64,000 bases of DNA, taken from Linnemannia elongata (taxonomy: Eukaryota > Mortierellomycota > Mortierellomycetes > Mortierellales > Mortierellaceae). The notes beneath the pieces were generated by a model. It was not told the origin of the DNA. It saw only the letters and a program-made list of their open reading frames with translations, and ran no database searches. The position numbers and the translations under genes were made by a program. Of the stretch, positions 1-10,864 are shown in pieces (position 1 is the stretch's first letter; the number at the start of each line of letters is the position of its first letter). The DNA lies in assembly GCA_036320915.1 (NCBI GenBank), contig JAXBDG010000012.1, positions 1,662,501-1,726,500 on the forward strand, written 5' to 3'.

Positions 1-134
1 AAGGCTGGTAATCCTTGTGCTCACTATCATTTTCGCACAATATCAAAGTAAAATCATCAGCATACTGCAAAAGTGACGGAAAATAATACACGCAAAGCTG
101 CGGAGGTGAAGAAAAAGGAATCCAATGGACGTAC
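1..134 (-). other. uL15m intron start with possible reverse-transcriptase motif
   Basis: The uL15m coding match stops at a good donor (GTACGT) whose first base is 134, so this stretch should be intron. The uL15m frame nevertheless stays open to the window edge and reads [10 protein letters not shown], which resembles the catalytic YADD box of non-LTR reverse transcriptases. It may be the edge of a LINE copy lying in the intron, or chance. The rest is outside the window. Confidence 0.35.
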
Positions 135-718
135 GGGTTCTTGAAGCCACGCTTAGGAAGTCTGTCGATGATACGGGTCTGACCACCCTCGAAGCCGGGC
201 TTTGGCTGACCGCCGTTTCCGGAACGGGCCTTCTGACCCTTGTGACCGCGGGCGGCAGTGTGACCCTTTCCTGAACCTTGACCACGACCGACACGGAGAC
301 GCTGTTTGTTGTTTTTTCATGGATTGAGGGAGGGAGGGATGGTGGTAAACCTGTGAGTATTATTATCTCAATGTGATTTTCAGGTACAAGGCGAATTCCC
401 GTCTCTCCGGGTGTCCTGTACCCTTTTGTGCTTCTTGTTCTACATTCCGTGCTATTCAATTGCTGCGGCCCGTAAAGCATGCCGTAGTGTTGGTGTCCGG
501 GATGTAGAATGTGAGTGTGTAAGTACCTGGGATTTCGATCCGGGGTTGTCGTTAAGGTTGGAGAGATCAATGGAGGAAGGGGTGGTGGTGGCGGCAGGAG
601 TGGAGTAGGCGCGGGTGATGGCGGTTGTTGAAGAACGGAGGAGGAGGGTCGATTGGGTGGTGTTGGCGGGGTATAAGCCGAGGCTTGAGAGCCTTGATGC
701 CAGACGGGAGACAGACAT
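135..718 (-). CDS. Mitochondrial large-subunit ribosomal protein uL15m (partial, 2 exons seen)
   Basis: Structural protein of the mitochondrial ribosome large subunit (bacterial L15, yeast MRPL10 family). Exon 1 is 718-527 and exon 2 is 301-135; the intron 526-302 has donor GTACTTAC and acceptor AACAAACAG. The first ~45 residues are rich in R, S, T and L and end in an RAYST-like site, which looks like a mitochondrial presequence. Joining the exons gives the L15 core: NDNPGSKSQ, then [13 protein letters not shown], the [13 protein letters not shown] basic loop, and [19 protein letters not shown]. The protein should continue with the C-terminal RNA-binding half, which lies past the left edge after another intron. 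The start is the only ATG giving a presequence plus the L15 core. It diverges from the Tcd-like gene. Family is certain; intactness is unknown because the 3' part is missing. Confidence 0.9.
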
Positions 719-1171
719 TATGTATATATGTGTGTTGTGGTTAATGGAAGAGGAGAGAGGGAGTGGAGAAACTGAAGTAGCGGAGGTGCCAATGCAGCGA
801 AGGTTGCTTGTTCACGAGTGACTGGGAGTTTTGTTTACTGCCGATTTACAGGAGTGTGACTGCGATTTTTCATTTCATTTCTTGCGAACAGGAGAAAACG
901 TGCTTGTAAACGGAGACTTTCACTCACTTAACCCTCATAAATCTCTCTCTCTCTTCTCGACTCGTCCATTGACACGAAGTCAGACATTCGGCTACACCAA
1001 GACCTCAAGACTATTATTGCCAGCCGTAGAGGATTACGGACACAACAGGAGGAACTTTTTCACTATATCAACCTAGAGAAACGACAATATAGCAACACCG
1101 ACTAGACGAACCAATACACGGCTACCCTATTATTTTCATATTTATCAACTCACGTTCGCCCAATACAGACC
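719..1171. promoter_or_regulatory. Divergent promoter region between uL15m and Tcd-like genes
   Basis: About 450 bp separate two divergent start codons (718 minus, 1172 plus). No other gene is visible. There is a pyrimidine-rich stretch (ctctctctcttctc) near 950. Both genes serve translation, but co-regulation is only a guess. Confidence 0.4.
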
Positions 1172-2976
1172 ATGTCGGCCATGTCCTCTTTCCTTGAGCG
1201 TGTCTCGGCCACAGGAGCAGCCGCAGGACTAAACTCTCAGGCTGCAAAATTCACTGCCGTCGCCCTTGCTGCCTCCTTTACCACCGCAACCCTCATCCTC
1301 TCCATCCAAGGTTCTCAACGCAAACGGCGTGTCCGCCAGCTAAAGGACGATCTCCGCAAATCTATCCCTCCACCACCCGCATTTGACGCCCATTCGGACC
1401 TGGTTAATAATAATAATTATACTGGAGCTGCACCTACTACACTACCGGGATTACCACCATTACAGCAACAAAGAGGAGTGGGAGGAGGATCGTTGTTTCT
1501 GGATGGTGGGTTGCAGATGGATGAGGAGCTTGTAAGGGAGCAATTGGCAAGGAATATTGCGTTCTTGGGAGAGGAGGGTGTTGACAAGCTCCGCAAGTCC
1601 TTCGTCATCATCGTCGGAGCCGGTAAGGATTCACTCACGGTCACTATGTTCGGTCGTGAAGACAACTATGGATTGATGACATCCCAATGGCATCCCCTAA
1701 TCACTGTTATTACATATACCTTACTCTTTTAGGTGGTGTCGGAAGTTGGGCAGCAAGCATGTTGGTCAGGAGTGGCGTGGGCAAGATCAGGATTATTGAC
1801 TTTGACCAAGTGTCATTGTCGTCGTTAAACCGACACGCAACCGCTGTCCAGGCTGATGTTGGAACACCCAAAGTCACGGCAATGAAGAAGGCTTTCAAAT
1901 CCATCGCCCCTTGGGTCGAGGTTGATGCTCGTGTCGAACTATTCCAAGAAGACTGTGCCGAGGAATTGCTCTCAGGTAAGGATAGCTGTCGCATGTTTTG
2001 ACACGCCTGGCGTGACAAATCAATATTTCAAGCATCTTGCGTGACTGACTCGCATTATTTGTTCTTCTATTTACGTCTAGGCAACCCGGATTATGTGGTG
2101 GACGCGATCGATAACATCAACACCAAGCTGGCGCTGCTCAAGTTCTGCTATGACCACAAGATCCCTGTTATGAGCTCTATGGGAGCGGGAGCCAAGGCCG
2201 ACCCATCGCGTGTTCAGATCAGCGATATCTCCGAGACCTTTGGTAATTCAGGGTCAACATTGATGTATAGCGTCCAATGTACTTTTTAGCGGGATATTCC
2301 ACTTTTCTTATTAACACTTTAGCAACACCTCATCCGTTTCATAGAGGATCCATTGGCAAGAGCTGTGCGCAGGAAGATTAAGAAAATGGGAGTCGATACA
2401 GGAATCGAAGTTGTTTACTCGACTGAGAAGCCCCACCACGTCAAACTCCTCCCTCTTGATGAGACACAAGCGCAGGAGGCAGACGAGTATTCAGCCCTCC
2501 CTGATTTCCGATCACGTATCTTGCCTGTCCTCGGACCCCTCCCTGCCATGTTTGGAATGGCCATGGCGACCTTTATTAGCTGCAAGATTGCTGGCTGGCC
2601 CATGGAACCTTTGCCGATCAAATGTCGCGAAGGACTCTATGTCCGTGTGCATCGGGAATTGAGGGTGAGAGAGAGTAAGCTGGATAAGGGGATTGAGACC
2701 ATTGCGTTGGACAGGAGGGATGTTGGATATGTGATCGAGGAGATCTTTAGAGGGAAGAGTGCACTCTCTGGAAGCATGGAGAAGATTGGTCTCTGCCGGT
2801 GGAGACGGGATAAGCCTCTTTCGTTGCAGAATGTTGTGGTTTTGACAAAGTCTGAGTTGGAGAAACATGTCAAGTTGGCAGTAAATGCGGATTTGGTTGA
2901 GGTCTATGGACAAGATAAGGTCGATGCTGTGGAGGCCAAGTTCCGGGAGGAGGCAGAGTTAAGCCGGCTTCGTTGA
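1172..2976 (+). CDS. tRNA threonylcarbamoyladenosine dehydratase, TcdA/Tcd1-Tcd2 type (4 exons)
   Basis: ATP-dependent E1-like enzyme of the ThiF/MoeB fold. Its yeast relatives Tcd1/Tcd2 convert t6A37 of ANN-decoding tRNAs to cyclic t6A and sit on the mitochondrial outer membrane. Exons are 1172-1622, 1733-1975, 2081-2242 and 2345-2976, giving 495 residues. A hydrophobic segment near residues 27-46 fits the membrane anchor of the yeast proteins. The nucleotide-binding loop VGAGGVGSW spans intron 1, followed by IIDFDQVSLSSLNRHA and DYVVDAIDNINTK, all typical of the family. The C-terminal half (LPVLGPLPAMFGMAMA) also fits Tcd. All three introns (102-110 nt) have GTAAG/GTAAT donors and keep the frame. 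No broken residue was seen. Assignment within the family is inferred from architecture. Confidence 0.88.
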
Positions 2977-3687
2977 ACACGGCTGCAGGAGATGCCGTGG
3001 TTGCTTGTAGATAATTTTTTGGAGGAGGAGTATGTGTAACAGCATCGAATAAAATTCAGATACAGAACTATAGGAAACTAGACTTTTAGGAACGCGAGTT
3101 CCATCTATCGTTCGTTGTAGCTGAGCGATGCCCTTTGTCTTTTGGCGATGGACCACAATTCAAATCCAACAAAAAATCCACTGCCGGACTTCTCATTATT
3201 CAATGGATGACGAATAATAAATGATCAAATTTGAGTGTGAAAGGGTTTGTCTCATAGATACCCTCAATATGGCGCCCTATGAGGTCACCAAGCGTTCGAT
3301 CTCTGCTTCCTTGGTCACCAACCGAGGCTCGCAGTCCAATTCTTATTGATCCCACAACAACCTCACTCCATTTAGGAGTGCCGAAACGAATGAGGAAAAA
3401 CAGCTGCAGAACTAATGAATTATGAGGTTGAAAAAATGACCAGGGGGGCTAGGGATTGAAGTAAGATTAAATATGGACATCTTCTGGGCGCCATCAAAGG
3501 AGATGATGGCCTTGTCTTCACCCTTTTATCGCCTTTGGTCGACTGCCTTTGAAGCTCGTACCGTCAGTCCTGTTGTTGAATCTCTTGCTGTTGTTGGTCG
3601 TCCTGATACTTCTGGTTAAGGTGCCTCGGATCTTGAACTTGCTGGTACGGATGCTGCTGGTCCTGGTCCTGTCGACCGTGATGCCAC
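2977..3687. other. Intergenic, no gene recognised
   Basis: No convincing reading frame, RNA gene or repeat was found. The right end runs into the tail of the broken LRAT-like copy. Confidence 0.5.
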
Positions 3688-4197
3688 TGGGTCTGGTTCA
3701 GCTGGAGTGAGGCTGCTCAGACTGGGATTGCTGGGAGTAAGGAAGCGGAGGAAACTGTTTCTCAGGTGAAGACTGCTGTTTAGATTGTTCCTGCTTGCGC
3801 CTCTGTCGGACGGCCTCCAATTGACCAGTCCTGGTAAGATACCCAGTTTTCTGAAAGTGCGCAAGGACCATGTGAACAACGTGCTGACAGTTGTTTTGCA
3901 GCAGACCATAGTCCTTCCAAATCTCCGAATGTTCTTGGATCCACCTGTACAGGAACGCCGTGATCAGCCCCTTAGGTCCTCCACAGAAAACACTGCAGCG
4001 TTGCCGCTTTCATTTTTTTCGCATGCACCCGCGAGGAGAACACCCTGATGACTGACTATGCCGATTTCGAGGAACTCCATGAAAGAAGGTGTTTGATGAA
4101 GAATCAACCGGCACTTGGGGTGCAATAAAATAACTGACTTGTGCATACTAGAGATAGTGTCGGACTTGAAAGTAAGTACGCGTGAGAACTGGATCAA
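3688..4197 (-). pseudogene. Broken copy of the LRAT/PPPDE-like papain-fold family
   Basis: Two overlapping minus-strand frames together match the intact paralog at 4943-5611. The upstream frame carries SIVSHQGVLLAG-like sequence and ends at a stop at 3964. The downstream frame resumes at once with KGLITAFLYRWIQEHSEIW, the cysteine box NNCQHVVHMVL and GYLTRTGQLEAV, then a glutamine-rich tail ending at 3688. A frameshift therefore lies near 3965-3975. The histidine box of the paralog (KHWRLII) appears here as HPKCRLIL, so the expected catalytic histidine is displaced as well. No N-terminal domain is recognisable upstream. The simplest reading is a decayed tandem duplicate. Confidence 0.65.
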
Positions 4198-4942
4198 ACT
4201 AAGTTGTCCGCTATTTCACCTTCACACCGTATCTTTCATTTTATTACTAATTTGTTTGCATTTCCGTCTGTGTCAAGATCGTTCGATTCGATTGTGCTTA
4301 CTCGACCAGCTAAAGACCGAAAAAGCAACATATAGAACAATCAAAAAGCGGTCGAGACCATCATCCATTGCAACTGTGTGCCCTCTCCACCATCGGCGGC
4401 ATGACGAAATGGAGAGGGGCAGCGTTAACTGAAAAAAAAATGGATGGATTCAAATATAGCAAAGGAAAGAGAAAGCACATCAAAACCCGACTACGAGTCA
4501 TCCATTTTGGAGAGGCAGAATTGACTTGTAACCCTAATATCCAGCAAACCTCCCGACCTTCCCAATAGAAGGGATCCATTTCGACGATGGCGATGCGGAT
4601 GAGCTTGTCCCCACACCATTCTGAACGAATGTGCTCTCTGTTCGCATTGCTGACACTGCTGACACTGGTAGTTCTTCATGTTCAGCTGCTGCTGTTGTGG
4701 GTACTGCCAGTTCTGGTACTGGTCTGGGTTTTTTTTTGCTGTTGCTGAAGATGGTGCTGAAAATAATCCTTATGTTGCAGGCTTTCACGACCGTGCTGTC
4801 CGTTCTCGTACTGCCGTCTCTGGTAGTGCTGTCTCTGGTGCTGTTGACTCTGAGGCTGTGGGCACTGCTGTTTCTCGCTCTGATGCGACGGATGGCGGTT
4901 CTAAGGCTACTTGTGCTGGTGCTGGTTCTAATACTGTAGGCT

Positions 4943-5611
4943 CTAGTACTGCATGGAAAGAGGAACCACAGGACGAGCATGCTGAGACCCTCTTTGGTTC
5001 TGGCGCTGCTCTTCCTGCTCCCGCTGCCGAAGCGGGGGTTGTTTGTGCCTCTTACTGACAGCAGCCAAGTGACCAGTCCTGGCAAGATACCCTGCCTCTT
5101 CGAAATGCGCAAGGAACTCGTGGACGAAATGCTGACAGTTGTTTGTAAGCGTGTTGTACTCCTTCCAGATTTCGGACTGTTCCTGGATCCACTTAGATAG
5201 CACCTCTGTGCTCAGCCCCTGCAGATAGCCCACCGGATACGGCGTGGCGTTGTTGCTTGCCCCCTGACTGTATGGGCCAACGAGGAGAACACCCTGAGAA
5301 CTGACAATACTGTTCTCGATGAACTCAAGCGTGAAGGCGTTGGAGCCGAGTTGGATGATGAGTCGCCAGTGCTTGATCCGTCGCAGGAACTCGCCGTTGC
5401 CCTTAACGGGGAGCCATTTGAGGTCGTCGAGGTGTTCATAGACGACGGAGACCTTCCCATCCATCTTGTTGTCTGTGGAGTCATCAACCATGTCCTGAAT
5501 GCATTTCGCCATGGCAGCCCGGAGGCAACTTGACTTATCCACATTCTCCGCCTCCTCCGCCTCCTCCGCCTTTCCTACCCTTACCACGTTAACCTTATCC
5601 TTCTGCTTCAT
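4943..5611 (-). CDS. LRAT/PPPDE-like papain-fold protein (predicted cysteine acyltransferase or peptidase)
   Basis: Encodes 222 residues if the first ATG (5611) is used. The frame is open a little further upstream, but the codon at 5626 is GTG. An acidic linker (AEEAEEAENVD) precedes a domain with two boxes: IKHWRLIIQLGSNAFTLEF, and ~85 residues later YNTLTNNCQHFVHEFL. Histidine first and NC-x-HF cysteine second is the order used by LRAT/HRASLS proteins and by PPPDE (DeSI) peptidases, both permuted papain-like folds. Activity and substrate are unknown. The C-terminus is rich in Q, R and E. A second long frame overlaps the 3' end (4534-5112) and may reflect 3' UTR or an unrecognised splice. 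It is the middle member of a local three-copy family. Domain superfamily call is moderate; function is open. Confidence 0.65.
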   Translation of the reverse strand: MKQKDKVNVVRVGKAEEAEEAENVDKSSCLRAAMAKCIQDMVDDSTDNKMDGKVSVVYEHLDDLKWLPVKGNGEFLRRIKHWRLIIQLGSNAFTLEFIENSIVSSQGVLLVGPYSQGASNNATPYPVGYLQGLSTEVLSKWIQEQSEIWKEYNTLTNNCQHFVHEFLAHFEEAGYLARTGHLAAVSKRHKQPPLRQREQEEQRQNQRGSQHARPVVPLSMQY

Positions 5612-6309
5612 CTCTGCATTATTCACGGTGTTCTTTTACATTTGTTTTATGTGAGAGAGAGATATGTTAGTGTTTGCATCGAAGCGAGTCAGTGATAAAA
5701 GGATACCTCAGGGGTGATATGGCGAGCAATTAGACAAGGAGAGAAGATGTTGTACCTTCGAGCTTGATTGTTTGTCTGACTTCCGAAAAAGAAAGGGAGA
5801 GACGGAGAATGTTCTTCCCGACAGTGGTGTGTGAGGATTGGTGTCTGACTCTGAGTGTGCGTCCTTGGATGCAAGAGGGTGGGACAGAGTCTATCTGTGA
5901 GAATTTATGTGGTTATTGTGTTTGTTGTAGCGAAAAGACGAGGAAGGGGTGTGTGTGATCAAGAAAAGCGAGAGGGAGAACGCCTTATTTCATGTACGTT
6001 TTCTTTCTGAGGAGATCCGGCGAAGACACTCACTTGAACCTTTTTTTTTTGCATTTTTTTATTTCATGGCGCAGGAGAGGGAGGTACACAAACAAGTCTC
6101 GCTTTGCCATCGCAGTAGCAACGATTGAAGTCGATGATTAAAATTATAGGGTCCTCTGTTCGAAGAAAAGGCGTTCAAAAGGAATAGACTGAAGGAAGTA
6201 ATATATAAAAAAAAAACCAGGCGCACGAACGCAAAAACAAGAGGCAATCTTTCCCTCCCTTCCCTCTCAGTCACTTAGCCCCTCAATCTACTAAGGAAAA
6301 GATCTTCAT
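5612..6309. other. Intergenic / UTR, no gene recognised
   Basis: Probable 5' region of the LRAT-like gene on one side and 3' region of the zinc-ribbon gene on the other. Nothing else could be supported. Confidence 0.4.
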
Positions 6310-6534
6310 TCACTTTCGATTCTGGTCTAAGTTGCAGTGTGAACACTTGAAGTTGTAGACATCGTCCTTGTGGGTGTACGTCAATCCTCCTGACTTTTGG
6401 CAATCAGGACAGGGTTCTTCACCCTTGTCGATGCGCATGGCAATTTCCATTCCTGTGGCCGAGACTTTTACGCCGACCGGCGTAACATGAACGTCAAGGT
6501 TCCCCCTGGAAAGCGATGAAGAGTTGGATCCCAT
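6310..6534 (-). CDS. Small zinc-ribbon protein with N-myristoylation-type start
   Basis: A 74-residue frame starts at MGSNSSSLSRG, a good N-myristoylation context (Gly2, Ser at positions 5-6). The middle (VTPVGVKVSATGMEIAMRI) has no recognised domain. The end holds two CxxC pairs, CPDC and CSHC, about 20 residues apart, which would form a zinc ribbon. The frame is open further upstream, but that part is low-complexity and unlike protein, so the MGSN start is preferred. It lies between members of the LRAT-like family, one of which also begins MGSSSSK, so both may be targeted to membranes. I do not recognise the family. Reality of the gene rests on the CxxC pairs and the myristoyl start. Confidence 0.5.
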   Translation of the reverse strand: MGSNSSSLSRGNLDVHVTPVGVKVSATGMEIAMRIDKGEEPCPDCQKSGGLTYTHKDDVYNFKCSHCNLDQNRK

Positions 6535-8098
6535 TGATCGATATTCAGACGTGTGTGTGTGTGTGGGGGGGGCGTGGGTGGCTTGGTGGAGATATGGATG
6601 AGACTTGGTAGAAACGAGACAGGAAATGTCGGTGGTTGAGACGATAGATATGTGGAAGTAGAGCCGAGGAGGAAAGAAACACAGAGAGGTGAAAAATGTG
6701 TTTGAGGCTAGGAGGAGGATGATGAATGGGGATGAGAGAATGAAATATTGAGATGACAGACGGGAGGAGGGCAAGAGTAGGTGTGATTTTATGTGGACGC
6801 AGGAGATCCAGGGGCAGTCTCTGTATATATTTTGCCAAATCTTGCCAGCAACAGGGACAGGGCTTTGTTGGTATATTTGTTTTTGGATAGATGGTCCTCA
6901 ACTCAAGGCGACACTGCTGTGCATGGCGAGGACAATCTGTTTACGAAGAGATACATTGCTGTTGTACTTGTCAACAATACCAAGCGCAAAAAAAAGGCAA
7001 AATAAAGTTGGTTGGGGCTCTTTGTTCCTTGACTCTGGCTAGGTTGACAGATCCAGTGAGCGGTGGTTAAGAAACAGCGCACCATGCCATCTCGCATGCA
7101 TCTTGTCTGGTCGTTGTTTGTGCATTGCAATGTACCCTTCGTCAAGTACACCCCCTCTGATTGCTCAATGCGCATAAAATCTGTGGAGATATTCGCACGC
7201 TCAACTACATCTCAAAAAGTGGGACATCAAGTGTAAAAAAAATAATGTCGAAATGCAATCCCAGACAGTCCAGAGGGAAGAACCTACGCTCTCCCTCTCT
7301 CCCTCCTTTATGGTAAGGAGAGAAGAGATTGAGAGTGCCTTCACAGACTGGTGCTCAATTGTAACAATCATTTTTTCAGCTTGACCAGATGCTAACGCTT
7401 GGCCAGAGCATGACGACTCTTGGTCAAGGTGAGTTCGTTCTAGTTCCCTCTCTTTCGCTACTTCTCTTTCTGTTCTTTGCTCCGACCTTTTTCTTCTTTT
7501 TCACAAACTGCTCCTGCTAGGTTCAAACTCATCCAAAGTCCCATGACTTCACGTGTGCATTCTCGTCCTCGCCTGTGGTGAGCCCACTTCTCTTTTTTTT
7601 TCTCAGTACTCCTGTTTGCTGTCCCTCCTTTTACACCTGAGGATGTAGTTGAGAGTACAAAGGTAGTATGTTGGAGATATGCAAATAGTTTCGTCTTTGA
7701 CAAGCAAGGCTTTGCCAAATTCCAATTAAAAGAGGCCATTCATGAAAGCGTGGCACACCAGTCAACCTTTTCTTTGATCTTGAAATTTCCCATTGGCGAA
7801 GCAATAAAACATTATTCGTCTTCACCCTTGAAGAAAAAACAGGAGACTTGTTTTCATACAAATAGACCTCGACATACTTCCTATTTATCACGTCACCCTT
7901 CCACTTCAACACCACCCATCCTCTCCCCGCCTCCCACATCCTCCTCCCTACTTGATATCCACCCATCAAGTCACCAGAGCCTTTTCGAAGTCGTCTACCA
8001 GATTTCTACAAGGTTCCGACCTCAAACTTCTCGCTGGCTCGTTTCCACCAAGTATCACCGCTTCAACAACCCCCGCAACGGTCTAATAATCCATCAAA
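6535..8098. other. Intergenic, no gene recognised
   Basis: Contains a GT repeat near 6550 and many short shadow frames. The last ~300 bp are probably the 5' UTR and promoter of the gene at 8099. No RNA gene or repeat family was identified. Confidence 0.45.
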
Positions 8099-9404
8099 AT
8101 GGGATCCTCTTCGTCCAAGTCGGAATCCACGTCGACTTCGACACTCTCCTCCTCCGAGACGTTCTCTCCGTCACCGCCTATCGACCGAGACCAAAAAGTA
8201 AGTGGAAATACAGTCAATACATAAGATTTGGCGAGAGGAGCGAGTTCGTCAACCGCACAACAGCGGCAAGCAGCCATGTCCTGGATTCCAAGGGACTGAT
8301 GGCATACCCTTCGCCCATGAGGACGCTCGATATATCTAGTGTTCACTTTGCAGGTTTTCTCAGAATCGGAAGTGTAGGGATGCGACTTCGATACATTCGT
8401 CGTTCTCTGGACAAGGGAGAAAAGTCTACCCCCTGTTTGCTCCCTCGTGTTTTTTTTTTTTTTTTTTGTGAGCTGTACTTTTTTTCTGCTTTTTTTCTCC
8501 ATCAAACATTCAGCTGAATATGCCACCTTCGTCAGATCCTCTCCGGTGGCAGAGCTGATTTTCTTTTTCCTGAGTCGCTACCAAATAATGCAAACAGAAC
8601 GCGTACCATTCCGGTTTTTTTCTTTTCTTGCTGAATTACACACTACTGGAGCGTTTGAGGTTCCTACAATTCCTCCAAAATTAAAGGGACACCACTCTCA
8701 TCTTTTTACGTTATCAACTGACCAATGCTAACATTTGCTATCGTGTAAAAAAAATGTAGAGAAATATCCAGCGAATCCAAATGAGGAAGACCATCCAAGG
8801 CATGGTGGACAATGCCTCGAAAGACGAGACGAACGGAAAGGTCTATATCGTGTATGAAAACATCGCTGGCCTGCAATGGATGTCACCAGGCGACGGCGAG
8901 TTCATGCGAGAGATCAAACACTGGCGCCTTGTCATACAGCACGGCTTCGATTGGTTCACGCTCGAGTACCTTCAGGACAGTGTTTTCGCCCTTCAAAGTC
9001 TTGTCGTGGTGGCTCCTTTCGACCCCGCAGCGATGAACGCCCCGACAAAGTATCATGTCGGCGACTTGAAAGGGTTGAGTTCGGAGAAGCTGCTCAATTG
9101 GATCCAGGAGGAGTTCAATTCTAAGGAAGAATACAACGTTTTAACGAACAACTGCCACGATTTCGTTCACAATTTTCTTGCGACATTTGAGGAGTTTGGA
9201 CAACTTTTTAGAACCGGTCACCTGCAAGCTTCCCCGAACCGCCGGCTGCTGGTGACAGATGGAGACAAAAAAATAACGCGACATGTGTCTGATTGCTTCA
9301 ATAACCCGCAATTGAAAACCATCGGGAATATGATTGTGGGAGCAAGCAGATCATTCAATCCCGGCTCTGAGTCTGATGCCAAGGATTCTGATGCCAAGTC
9401 GTAG
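8099..9404 (+). CDS. LRAT/PPPDE-like papain-fold protein with MGSSSSK myristoylation start (2 exons)
   Basis: Exon 1 (8099-8197, 33 residues) is MGSSSSKSESTST followed by a Ser/Pro-rich stretch and ends at GTAAGT. A 562-nt intron with a CTAAC branch-like site near 8727 ends at TGTAG, and exon 2 is 8760-9404, total 247 residues. The splice keeps phase 0 and joins DRDQK to RNIQRIQMRK. Exon 2 carries the same boxes as the 4943-5611 paralog: IKHWRLVIQHGFDWFTLEY and YNVLTNNCHDFVHNFL. Here the histidine after the cysteine is replaced (NCHDF instead of NCQHF). The N-terminal glycine/serine start is like that of Src-family kinases and predicts membrane attachment. The tail ends in a short repeat (SDAKDSDAKS). 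Role unknown; membrane-linked acyl transfer or peptidase activity is only suggested by the fold. Confidence 0.7.
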
Positions 9405-9672
9405 AGGCGAGAGGACAACAGCCAAACCTCTCCTATAGCATACGCTTTTGCCGCAAGGGTTGATATGCTGGATATGCTACAAGGGCCGCAATCGCACAGC
9501 CCTTAATAAAATTGAATACGCCCCTTAACAACTTTCTAAATGATGTTACTCAGGGGAGAGGTCCTGGCCAGAGTGATAGGACCGCTGTTAAGTCCTCAAT
9601 TGGTACGGGGGGGATGGAGGGGTTGTGGTAGCGTAGTAATAGTGGGATCCTAAAATAATACACGACTGCAGG
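9405..9672. other. 3' flank of LRAT-like gene
   Basis: No gene seen. A G-rich patch (ggggggatggaggggttg) lies near 9608. Confidence 0.4.
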
Positions 9673-9804
9673 GCGCCAACGAGACTCTTGTCAATTCTGC
9701 TCTTGTGTAAAAGGACCTTGTATTAATAATATTGATGGGGGAAGGGTTAAGTACCTGCAGGCGCCAACGAGACTCTTGTCAATTCTGCTCTTGTGTAAAA
9801 GGAC
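9673..9804. repeat. Two identical 44-bp direct repeats, 88 bp apart
   Basis: The 44-bp unit starting gcgccaacgagactcttg occurs at 9673-9716 and again at 9761-9804 with no mismatch. Both are preceded by ctgcagg. It is close to an rRNA fragment but does not look like rRNA itself. Confidence 0.85.
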
Positions 9805-9969
9805 AAGGAGCAGACGAAAGAGCTCGGCGCACTACTAATACTAGTCTGCTAGGAATGACTGCTAATCTAAAGCCTCGCCGCCACTGCCTAGCCACCACAT
9901 CTTTTTGTAACATTGGCAACAATTGCGTTTCTCACTCTGCCATTTAGCACGTCAGAACTAAACACCCCT

Positions 9970-10028
9970 CAGGTCCCGTTCCCTATTAGTGGGCGAACAA
10001 TCCTACGCTTACTGAATTCTGCTTCAGT

Positions 10029-10064
<36 letters not shown>

Positions 10065-10103
10065 AACGTCGCTATGAACGCTTGGCTGCCACAAGCCAGT
10101 TAT
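9970..10103 (-). pseudogene. Fragment of 28S (LSU) rRNA
   Basis: Read on the minus strand this is the conserved LSU stretch running from ATAACTGGCTTGTGGC through GATCCTTCGATGTCGGC to CACTAATAGGGAACG, the region just 3' of the peptidyl-transferase loop. Homology starts abruptly at ATAACTGG and fades after about 134 nt. No other part of an rDNA unit is nearby, so it is a displaced fragment and not a functional gene. Confidence 0.85.
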
Positions 10104-10864
10104 TATACCCTAAGGGAAATATTTCCTACATTTGCCTCAAATAAGCTTTCATCTACTTCCTTTTTGGGATGCGGAGAATGCAATTGACAACCCACTAAGA
10201 AAAGTGGCCTCCTTTCTATTTTGTAGCAACTGAATGAAATGATGATGATGGATCATTATAATAACGAAACGATGTACAACTCATGTACTTACCTTCTACT
10301 ATAAAATGGTGTAGTGTCGCTCGTTATGGATGCAACAACCAAAATATAAAAGCAATCAGTCCGTCGGCGTAGAGGAAGCAAATGTATTAGTGGTAAGGAG
10401 GGAAAGAAGGCAGCAGTGATGGACATTGAAAAAAGGCGTTGGTGGTTGAAGGAAAGAGTAATCAGCAGCGGAGGAAATAGAAAGGCCAGTGTACAGTGTC
10501 ATAGTATGCACTAATGTCGTGCCACATACCTCACTCCTTCATTCCTCTGCCATCATTCCTCTACCACCATTCCTCACCCTCCATTCCGCGCACTTTTCAT
10601 ATGTATACCACACATAAATACCCATACTTGTTGTACAATAAGCACCATTCGTTTCTGCCTCTTCCTTCTTCCATCTACCAGTTCCAGTCTTGTCACCATC
10701 TCTTTTTCTCTTGCTATTACAACCAGTGGTAAAGGAGACACCGGTGGCGAATATTACCATCAAGACATCGAGAAGGAAGTACGGAAAAATGTTTATTAAC
10801 GTTTTGCTGATCTAACAATTTGTCACTTGTTGCATAGTGAGGGATCACTCGCCCTCATCTTTTT
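10104..10864. other. Intergenic, no gene recognised
   Basis: A short ATG repeat near 10240 and weak frames only. Confidence 0.4.
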
